Positions 58,264-64,000 of a stretch of 64,000 nt of DNA are shown piece by piece. The position numbers and the translations under genes were made by a program. The notes under the pieces are model-generated. The model had not been told where the DNA came from and did no database searches. It worked only from the letters and a program-made list of their open reading frames with translations. This stretch comes from Archangium gephyra (GTDB lineage: Bacteria; Myxococcota; Myxococcia; Myxococcales; Myxococcaceae): NCBI GenBank assembly GCA_003243425.1, contig QFQP01000001.1, positions 496,001 to 560,000 on the forward strand. Reading direction: 5' to 3'. Each line of letters starts with the position of its first letter. Positions within the stretch are counted from its first letter, which is position 1.

Positions 58264-59241
58264 TCAGTACGTCGATGTCGTCAGGAGTGTGACTTCGTCG
58301 AAGCGCTGGCTCCACGTCGCTTCGTCGAGCGCGTTCTCACCGACGACCGCCACCACACGCTTGCCGTGACGACGCGCGAGTTGCGCCAGCGCCCACGGGC
58401 CCTTCTCGAACGTCGACTGCGCGTCGAGCCGGCCTTCTCCCGTGACGATCAAGTCTGCCGCGCGAATGGCGTCTTCGAGGCGCGTCAGCTCCGCGAGCCT
58501 GAGGAACCCGGGCGCCAGCGACGCGCCGCAGAACGCTTCGAGGCCCCACGCCAGACCGCCTGCCGCACCGGCTCCGGGCCGGGTGTGCGAATCACCGCCG
58601 TGAAGTCGCGCCAGCTTCGCCAGGCGGAGTTCGAGTCGTTCGATCTGCTCGTCGCTCGCGCCCTTCTGCTTCGCGTACACGCGCGCAGCGCCGTCGGCAC
58701 CGAGCAATGGGTTGCGTACGTCGGTCCACACCTCGAGCTGCACCCGCGCGAGCCGGTGCGCGCGCCCGCGAAGATCGATCGCCTCATCGTCGAAGCGAAC
58801 GCCGAGCGCCTGCGCCGCCCCGACACCACCATCGGTCGTCGCGCTGCCACCCACCGTCACCACGACACGTGAACAGCCGGCGTGGAGCGCGGCGTGAATC
58901 AGCTGGCCGACGCCGAAGGTGCTGGCCTTCATCGCGTCACGGTCCGACGGCGCCACGCGCCACAAGCCCGCGGCCTCTGCACTCTCGATGAGCGCCACCT
59001 CGCCGCCGTTCAACTCACACCAGCGCGCAGTCACCACGCGGCCCAGCGGGTCCTGCACCTCCGATTCGCGAAGCTGCGCGCCGGCGACCCGCGACGACAC
59101 GAGGTCCAGGGTTCCCGGTCCGCCATCGGCGAGTGGAAAGAGTTCGAGCTCGTGGCCTTCGAAGCGACGGCTCAGTTCACGCGCGGCTTCGCTCGCCGTC
59201 AGCGTTCCCTTGAACTCCTGCGGAGCGATCAGCACGCGCAT
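58264..59241 (-). CDS. Glycerate kinase
   Basis: 325 residues from ATG 59241, with GTGGGG upstream. Type I (GlxK) glycerate kinase: MRVLIAPQEFKGTLTASEAA, PLADGGPGTLDLV, VTVGGSATTDGGVGAAQALG, DVRNPLLG, PGAGAAGGLAWGLEAFCG and LIVTGEGRLDAQS. It phosphorylates glycerate with ATP. About 50 residues shorter than most GlxK. Confidence 0.9.
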   Translation of the reverse strand: MRVLIAPQEFKGTLTASEAARELSRRFEGHELELFPLADGGPGTLDLVSSRVAGAQLRESEVQDPLGRVVTARWCELNGGEVALIESAEAAGLWRVAPSDRDAMKASTFGVGQLIHAALHAGCSRVVVTVGGSATTDGGVGAAQALGVRFDDEAIDLRGRAHRLARVQLEVWTDVRNPLLGADGAARVYAKQKGASDEQIERLELRLAKLARLHGGDSHTRPGAGAAGGLAWGLEAFCGASLAPGFLRLAELTRLEDAIRAADLIVTGEGRLDAQSTFEKGPWALAQLARRHGKRVVAVVGENALDEATWSQRFDEVTLLTTSTY

Positions 59242-59320
59242 GCCCCACTCATAGCGATGCCCAAAGCCGAGGGGCACCCCGGTTGGAACGTGGCGTCGCC
59301 TGTGGCAACTCGCCGCGACC

Positions 59321-59971
59321 ATGCGCACCACCCTCATCGCCGCCGTCGTACTCACGGGCTGCACCTCGAGCCCCTGCAAGCAGCTGCTGTCGGTCGACGA
59401 CGTTCGTGACGACCTCGATCGCTCGCTCTTCACGAGCAGCGATGCCACTGACGAGTCGTGCTCGTTGATGCTCGTCGATCGCGAGCTGCGGCACGGCTTC
59501 GAGGTGCAGCTGGAGCTGGACCGTCACCGTCGCGGCTCCGTCGCCGCGAACTTCGAGTACCTCGTGGAGCAGCGTCGGAACAAGGCAGACCTCGTCCCGC
59601 TCGAAGGTCTGGGTGACGCGGCCTTCTTCAGCCCCGCGGCGACGGCGCAGGAGCCTCGCGAAGACCCGGCGGTAGTGGTCGACCAGATGATCCAACGTGC
59701 TGCCGTCGAGCGCTCGAACGAACGGGTGAACGCGCTCGTTGGTGCCGCTGGTGTCGACGCCGGCCGTTTCGACGCCATGCCCGAAACGTTGAAGCGCGCA
59801 CCTCGGAACATGGGTGCGTATCTCGACAGCCTCCCGCCGCGACAGCACCTCGTGCTCTTCATAAACGGCGACTGGACGGGTGAACTTTCGGTCGACAAAG
59901 ACGCGCTCGGCGAGGCTCAGGTCAAACAGCTGGTGCAGCGCATCGCGCCGCGGCTCTCGAAGCTCGAGTAG
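59321..59971 (+). CDS. Lipoprotein of unknown function
   Basis: 216 residues from ATG 59321 with lipobox VVLTGC. The mature part has a Cys after the anchor, a beta-strand-rich start (HGFEVQLELDR), GLGDAAFFSP and ends in a helix. It may belong to a small DUF family common in myxobacteria. Divergent from glycerate kinase. Confidence 0.62.
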   Translation: MRTTLIAAVVLTGCTSSPCKQLLSVDDVRDDLDRSLFTSSDATDESCSLMLVDRELRHGFEVQLELDRHRRGSVAANFEYLVEQRRNKADLVPLEGLGDAAFFSPAATAQEPREDPAVVVDQMIQRAAVERSNERVNALVGAAGVDAGRFDAMPETLKRAPRNMGAYLDSLPPRQHLVLFINGDWTGELSVDKDALGEAQVKQLVQRIAPRLSKLE

Positions 59972-60009
59972 CGCTTGTCTTTTCGCACCACGACGACGAC
60001 AAGGCGCGC

Positions 60010-60609
60010 ATGCCGATTCGTCGTGGTTCCGTGAACGTGGCGCGCTTCCGCATCGACGGAGACGTGCCCAAAGACCAGAAACGCTGGCTGCAGAAGGGCC
60101 TGAGCAAGGCGGCTTTCGAGCCCATTGACCCCAAAGGTGAAGACGAGCGCACCGGGGGGTTCGTCGAGCTCGAGCGCAGCGACATGACCGAGTTCTCTTC
60201 GGCGGCGCTGTTCTTCTCGCAGCACGCGCTGTTCTCGTGGCGCGTCGATCGCCTCAAGGTCCCGACCAACGCCATTCGCGCGTCGATGCTCGCGTGGGTC
60301 AACGCCTTCGAGCAGAAGAACGGCCGTCAGCCCGGCCGCCGTGAACGCGCGGAGCAGAAGGAAGGCATCAAGAAGATGCTGCGCGCGAAGCAGGACCCGG
60401 TGACGAAGCTCTTCGAAGTGAGCGTCGACCTCACCAGCCGTGACGTCTTCGTGTGGGCCACCTCGCGCACCATCGTCGACGAAGTGCAGGCGATGCTCGA
60501 GTCCTCGCTCGAGGTGAAGCTCGTGCCGCGCATGCCGGCCGCGTTCCTGCCGCCCGGCGCCATCGACGCGATGACGCCCACGCCCGAACTCTTCGTGGAG
60601 ACCCGCTAA
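60010..60609 (+). CDS. RdgC-like protein, N-terminal half
   Basis: 199 residues, ATG 60010. Similar to the first part of RdgC: SVNVARFRIDGDVP, FEPIDPKGEDERTGGFVEL, FFSQHALFSWRVDRLKVP, then NGRQPGRRERAEQKEGI and LFEVSVDLTSRDVFVWATS with VKLVPRMPAAFLP. RdgC is a ring-forming DNA-binding protein that limits RecA. The TAA stop at 60607-60609 is followed, in the same frame, by the next gene. Confidence 0.72.
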   Translation: MPIRRGSVNVARFRIDGDVPKDQKRWLQKGLSKAAFEPIDPKGEDERTGGFVELERSDMTEFSSAALFFSQHALFSWRVDRLKVPTNAIRASMLAWVNAFEQKNGRQPGRRERAEQKEGIKKMLRAKQDPVTKLFEVSVDLTSRDVFVWATSRTIVDEVQAMLESSLEVKLVPRMPAAFLPPGAIDAMTPTPELFVETR

Positions 60610-60612
60610 GCC

Positions 60613-61224
60613 ATGGCCAGCAAGAAGGAAGAGCGCGCATTCCTGCGCGGTGAGACCGGTGTCGACGGGCAGGCCACCGAAGAGGTGCAGGACGAAGCGG
60701 CGGTCGAACAATCGAAGGCGCAGGAAGCGCTGCTGCGGGGCCGCACGTGGCTCGGCCGCGAGTGTCTGACCTGGCTGTTGTGGAAGAGCGAGAGCACCGA
60801 GCCGGTCGTCGACTTCGACGGCAAGCCGGTGACGGTGGTGTTCAATGGCAAGCTGCTGCTCCGCGCCGGCGCCGGTGATGTGACCGAAGCTTCGGTGAAG
60901 GGCGTCACCGCGCCGTACTCGAAGCTGGTGAAGCAGGCGCTGCAGCGCGGCCTCCTGGTGCACACCGCGAAGCTGCAGGTCACCTGCGGCGAACAGGTGT
61001 ACGACCTCACCGTCGACGCCGAGTTCTTTGACCTGCGCGCCGTGAAGCTGCCGGCGCTGCTCCAGGAAGAAGAAGACGACAAGCTCACCGAGCGCCTCGA
61101 GCTGGTGACGCGCGCCTCGGGGATGATCGACACCATCGTCGCCGCCTTCATCAAGGAGCGCTCGTCGAAGGCCTGGGCCTCGAAGACCGTGCCTGCGCTC
61201 AAGGCGTGGATGCGTGAGGTCTGA
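60613..61224 (+). CDS. RdgC-like protein, C-terminal half
   Basis: 203 residues, ATG 60613, three bases after the previous stop and in the same frame. The core GRECLTWLLWKSES, VVFNGKLLLRAGAG, LLVHTAKLQVTC and YDLTVDAEFFDLRAVKLP fit the second half of RdgC. The N-terminus (about 35 residues) is a charged linker. Together with the preceding gene it gives a complete RdgC split by one stop codon. A GGAG lies about 12 bases before the ATG. Confidence 0.72.
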   Translation: MASKKEERAFLRGETGVDGQATEEVQDEAAVEQSKAQEALLRGRTWLGRECLTWLLWKSESTEPVVDFDGKPVTVVFNGKLLLRAGAGDVTEASVKGVTAPYSKLVKQALQRGLLVHTAKLQVTCGEQVYDLTVDAEFFDLRAVKLPALLQEEEDDKLTERLELVTRASGMIDTIVAAFIKERSSKAWASKTVPALKAWMREV

Positions 61225-61254
61225 TCAGTTCCCTGATCCGTTGGCACGGTGGTC

Positions 61255-61283
61255 TTGACGTCGCCGCCCACATGGCTTATGGC
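61255..61283 (+). promoter_or_regulatory. Candidate sigma-70 promoter for rplU
   Basis: TTGACG (61255-61260), 17 bases, TATGGC (61278-61283), about 69 bases before the rplU start codon. It is the only good match between 61225 and 61351. The next ribosomal genes and possibly obg depend on it. Confidence 0.5.
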
Positions 61284-61351
61284 GGCCGTCCTTTCCAATC
61301 GCTTTCAGTGGATTGCGAACGTTTCTTGAACGAACTCGCGAGGTTATAACG

Positions 61352-61660
61352 ATGTACGCCGTCATTCGGACAGGTGGCAAGCAGTACCGGATCGCCGAGG
61401 GCGATGTTCTCCGCATCGAAAAGGTGAAGGGAGACTCTGGCGCCGAGGTGAAGTTCGACGAAGTGCTCATGATCGGCGGCGTTGAGGCCGTGAAGGTCGG
61501 CAAGCCGACCGTCTCGGGCGCCAAGGTGGTGGGGAAGATCCTCCGCCAGGCCAAGGCCCGCCGCGTGCTGCACTTCCGCAAAGAGAAGGAAGGTTGGACG
61601 CGCCTGCGCGGCCACCGTCAGCCCTTCACCGAGGTGAAGATCACCTCGATCTCGGCCTAA
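61352..61660 (+). CDS. rplU: 50S ribosomal protein L21
   Basis: 102 residues from ATG 61352 with GCGAGG eight bases upstream. Starts MYAVIRTGGKQYRI, the invariant L21 N-terminus, and ends LRGHRQPFTEVKITSI. L21 binds 23S rRNA domain IV with L20. First gene of rplU-rpmA-obg. Confidence 0.98.
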   Translation: MYAVIRTGGKQYRIAEGDVLRIEKVKGDSGAEVKFDEVLMIGGVEAVKVGKPTVSGAKVVGKILRQAKARRVLHFRKEKEGWTRLRGHRQPFTEVKITSISA

Positions 61661-61684
61661 ACCAGAAAGAGAGAGTCAGCAGCC

Positions 61685-61963
61685 ATGGCACACAAAAAAG
61701 GACAAGGCTCTTCACGCAACGGTCGTGATTCCAATTCGCAGCGACGCGGCACGAAGGTGTTCGGCGGCCAGGAGATCACGGCCGGCAGCATCATCGTTCG
61801 CCAGCTCGGCACGAAGATTCACCCCGGCACCAACGTCAAGCTGGGCCGCGATTTCACCCTCTTCTCGGTCATCGATGGCGTCGTGAAGTACGAGCGTCAC
61901 TCGAAGGGCCGCAAGAAGGTCTCGGTCTATCCGGCCGCCGCTGCCGCTCCGGCCGCGAGCTAA
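61685..61963 (+). CDS. rpmA: 50S ribosomal protein L27
   Basis: 92 residues. MAHKKGQGSSRNGRDSNSQRRG and GTKIHPGTNVKLGRDFTLF are L27 signatures. The N-terminus (AHKKGQGSS) reaches the peptidyl transferase centre. The final residues are Ala-rich. Followed by a terminator. Confidence 0.98.
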   Translation: MAHKKGQGSSRNGRDSNSQRRGTKVFGGQEITAGSIIVRQLGTKIHPGTNVKLGRDFTLFSVIDGVVKYERHSKGRKKVSVYPAAAAAPAAS

Positions 61964-61982
61964 AATCGCAGCTCCCTCTGAC

Positions 61983-62030
61983 GAAACGGGCGCCGTGGGA
62001 CCTTCGAGTTCCATGGCGCCGTTTCTTTTT
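61983..62030 (+). terminator. Rho-independent terminator between rpmA and obg
   Basis: GAAACGGGCGCCGTGG (61983-61998) pairs with CCATGGCGCCGTTTC (62011-62025) with one bulge and one G-U; the 12-base loop contains TTCG; TTTTT at 62026-62030 follows. It lies 8 bases before the obg start codon (62039), so obg expression probably needs read-through or anti-termination. Confidence 0.8.
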
Positions 62031-62038
62031 CCAAACAC

Positions 62039-63238
62039 ATGAAATTCGTCGATCAGGTCAGCATCCTCGTGAAGGCCGGTGACGGCGGGAACGGCGCGGT
62101 CGCCTTCCGTCGTGAGAAGTACGTCGACAAGGGCGGCCCCTCCGGTGGCGACGGCGGCAACGGCGGCTCGGTCATCTTCGAGGCCGACCCGCAGCTCACC
62201 ACGCTCCTCGACTTCCGCTTTCAGCAGCACCACAAGGCGCGCTCGGGCCAGCACGGCATGGGCAGCGACATGTACGGCCGCGCGGGCGAAGACCTGATCC
62301 TCAAGGCGCCGGTGGGCACGCTCATCATCGACGAGGCGAGCGGCGAGCTGCTCAAGGACCTCTCGACGCCCGGCGAGCAGTGGGTGGCGGCGAAAGGTGG
62401 CAGCGGCGGCTGGGGCAACATGCACTTCGCGACGTCGACGCGGCAGACGCCGCGCTTCGCGAAAGACGGCACGCTGGGCGAAGAGCGCCACCTGGTGCTC
62501 GAGCTCAAGCTGCTCGCCGACGTGGGCCTGCTGGGCTTCCCCAACGCCGGCAAGAGCACGTTCATCACCCGCGTGTCGCGCGCGCGCCCCAAGGTGGCCG
62601 ACTACCCGTTCACCACGCTGGTGCCCAACCTGGGCGTCGTCGAGTTCCGCGAGCGCAAGAGCTTCGTGATGGCCGACATTCCCGGGCTCATCGAGGGCGC
62701 GAGCGAAGGTCACGGGTTGGGGCACCAGTTCCTTCGGCACGTCGAGCGCTGCCGCGTGCTGGTGCACCTCGTCGACCTCTCGGTGGCCGACGAGGGCCGC
62801 GACCCGGTCGAAGACTTCGACACCATCAACCGGGAGCTGGGCAAGTACAGCGCGCTGCTCGCCGAGAAACCGCAGATCGTCGTCGCCAACAAGCTCGACC
62901 TGCCGCACGCGCGTGAGGCGCTGCCCGCGTTCGTCGATGCCATGGCGAAGCGTGGCGTGCGCGTGTTCGAGGTGTCTGGCGCCACCGGCGAAGGCGCGCA
63001 GGCGGTGCTCGATGCGTGCGGCCGCGTGCTCTTCAGCGGCGATGGCGAGCGCAAGATGCGGCTCAAGTCGCGCCACGGCACTGCCGACGTGGTGACCGCC
63101 GCCGACGCGTTGCTCGCCAGCAAGCCCGCGAAGAAGACGAAGCCTGCGCCCGCGAAGAAGGCCGCGCCGGTCAAGAAGCCGGCCGCGAAGAAGAAGGTCG
63201 CTCCCGCGCCCGCCAAGAAGAAGGCGAAGAAGAAGTGA
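62039..63238 (+). CDS. obg: GTPase Obg/CgtA with Lys/Ala/Pro-rich tail
   Basis: 399 residues. Glycine-rich Obg fold (GDGGNGAVAFRREK, GPSGGDGGNGGSV), then the G domain: GFPNAGKST, TTLVP, DIPGLIEGA, NKLD. The standard C-terminal OCT domain is replaced by a tail of about 40 residues (KPAKKTKPAPAKKAAPVKKP...), resembling eukaryotic histone H1 or bacterial H1-like proteins. Obg binds the 50S subunit and responds to ppGpp. No ribosome-binding site is evident before ATG 62039. Confidence 0.95.
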   Translation: MKFVDQVSILVKAGDGGNGAVAFRREKYVDKGGPSGGDGGNGGSVIFEADPQLTTLLDFRFQQHHKARSGQHGMGSDMYGRAGEDLILKAPVGTLIIDEASGELLKDLSTPGEQWVAAKGGSGGWGNMHFATSTRQTPRFAKDGTLGEERHLVLELKLLADVGLLGFPNAGKSTFITRVSRARPKVADYPFTTLVPNLGVVEFRERKSFVMADIPGLIEGASEGHGLGHQFLRHVERCRVLVHLVDLSVADEGRDPVEDFDTINRELGKYSALLAEKPQIVVANKLDLPHAREALPAFVDAMAKRGVRVFEVSGATGEGAQAVLDACGRVLFSGDGERKMRLKSRHGTADVVTAADALLASKPAKKTKPAPAKKAAPVKKPAAKKKVAPAPAKKKAKKK

Positions 63239-63906
63239 CCGGCGGCGGCCCGAAGTACGAGCGTCTCGAAGGCACTCCAGCTCCGGCTGACCTGCTGCTG
63301 CAGCCGCGCAAGGACCGCATCGACGAAGTGCTCTCGCTGCGCACGCGCAACGTCACCGTGGTGCTCGATCGCCTCGAAGACGCGTTCAACATGGCGGCCG
63401 TGCTCCGCACCTGCGAGGGCATGGGCCTTCAGGACGTGCACATCATCCGCAACCCGTCGGTGAAGTTCTCGCCCAACGGCGCGGTCACCCAGGGCTGCGA
63501 CAAGTGGCTCGACCTCCACTTTCACGCCGACTTCACCAGCTGCGCCGAGCTGCTCAAGGACCGCGGCTACCGCGTGCTCGCGTCGGCCATTCGCCCCGGG
63601 GCGACGTCGCTGTTCGAGCTGAAGTTCGACCAGAAGATCGCCATGGTGCTTGGCAACGAGCGCTTCGGCGTGAGCGACGAAGTGCTCGAGAAGTCCGACG
63701 GCACGTTCTGGATTCCGATGCGCGGCTTCTCGCAGAGCATGAACATCTCGGCGGCGGCTTCGGCGTGCATCACCCAGGCGGTGGCGTGGCGTACGCAGCA
63801 CCTCGGCCCGCAGGGCGACCTGTCGGTCGAAGAGAAGCAGACGCTCGCCGAGCAGTTCTCGTTCCTCTCGGTGCGCCAGCGCGGAAAGCTCTACCGCAAC
63901 AAGTAG
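63235..63906 (+). CDS. trmH: TrmH-like tRNA/rRNA 2'-O-methyltransferase
   Basis: 223 residues from GTG 63235, overlapping the obg stop (GTGA). SPOUT fold: NVTVVLDRLEDAFNMAAVLRTCEGMG, AMVLGNERFGVSDEVL and IPMRGFSQSMNISAAASACI, the three SpoU/TrmH motifs. TrmH methylates guanosine 18 of tRNA; a broader rRNA role is possible. Confidence 0.9.
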   Translation: MTGGGPKYERLEGTPAPADLLLQPRKDRIDEVLSLRTRNVTVVLDRLEDAFNMAAVLRTCEGMGLQDVHIIRNPSVKFSPNGAVTQGCDKWLDLHFHADFTSCAELLKDRGYRVLASAIRPGATSLFELKFDQKIAMVLGNERFGVSDEVLEKSDGTFWIPMRGFSQSMNISAAASACITQAVAWRTQHLGPQGDLSVEEKQTLAEQFSFLSVRQRGKLYRNK

Positions 63907-63946
63907 TTATGAAGCCCCGCATGGGTCCTTCGTCCAAGGTGTCATC

Positions 63947-64000
63947 ATGATGATTCGTGCGCTGGTGGCTGCTCTGTCGTTGTCTGCCGTCGATGGTGGC
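63947..64000 (+). CDS. Start of a secreted protein (cut by the window edge)
   Basis: ATG 63947 with AAGGTG about six bases before it; the visible 18 residues MMIRALVAALSLSAVDGG look like a signal peptide. The rest is outside the window. Confidence 0.4.
   Translation, partial: MMIRALVAALSLSAVDGG

Noticed and set aside
63909..63950. 13-codon ORF just before the partial gene at 63947
   Set aside because: Too short, no independent support; a leader peptide cannot be shown.

Overview
The window is high-GC, densely coding bacterial chromosome and looks like a myxobacterium (Myxococcota, probably Cystobacterineae). The signs are Myxococcus-type cysteine-rich repeats and thrombospondin-type-3 calcium repeats in surface proteins, a MYXO-CTERM-like C-terminal anchor, many small lipoproteins, a Ser/Thr kinase with a PEGA domain, a hybrid histidine kinase with three receivers, and a ZnR-GYF-TM-TPR protein like those of gliding and polarity systems. 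The lineage is inferred from protein style only; there is no rRNA or tRNA in the window. I see no insertion sequences, prophage, CRISPR array or tRNA gene, and no gene-free stretch longer than about 300 bases.

Layout. 1-6.6 kb: a lytic-transglycosylase-like surface protein (cut by the window edge), a TSP3-repeat outer-membrane-type protein, and a 1386-residue amidohydrolase lipoprotein. 6.6-11.8 kb: secreted nuclease-like protein, a divergent HemF-like protein with a TetR regulator, a DUF2314 membrane protein coupled to a ferritin-like lipoprotein, and a Cys-rich lipoprotein. 11.8-18.2 kb: a tightly overlapping shikimate operon with a trifunctional shikimate kinase/dehydroquinase/shikimate dehydrogenase, chorismate synthase, and a bifunctional DHQ synthase/EPSP synthase, followed by a GTGA-overlapped FAD oxidoreductase. 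Six of the seven steps to chorismate are on three polypeptides, and the two fusions together have the same five domains and the same internal order as fungal AROM.

18.3-27 kb: a response regulator, a LarA-like protein, two paralogous proteins of unknown function either side of a HAD phosphatase, then clpS-clpA. 27-30.4 kb: unknown small genes, DUF4920, DUF2752 and plsY. 30.4-44.3 kb: hybrid histidine kinase, lipoproteins, PEGA-domain Ser/Thr kinase, an RlmL-like methyltransferase, a HipA-like/DUF3037 pair, an internally deleted TRIC-family protein, and an FtsK with a long insertion inside its motor domain. 44.4-50 kb: a ZnR-GYF-TPR protein translationally coupled to gatC-gatA-DUF4870-gatB. 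50-59.2 kb: VOC protein, release-factor-like protein, 2OG-Fe(II) oxygenase, a kelch-like lipoprotein gene broken by two opposite frameshifts, DUF423, a DUF1800/DUF1501 pair, glycerate kinase. 59.3-64 kb: a lipoprotein, an RdgC-like protein encoded as two consecutive in-frame cistrons, then rplU-rpmA-terminator-obg-trmH, and the start of a secreted protein at the right edge.

The most interesting points are the AROM-like split shikimate operon, the two-piece RdgC, the FtsK motor-domain insertion, the shortened TRIC protein, the histone-H1-like tail on Obg, the terminator lying immediately before obg, and the undescribed paralog/HAD locus at 20.4-24.2 kb. All functional statements rest on reading motifs by eye; no database search was possible.
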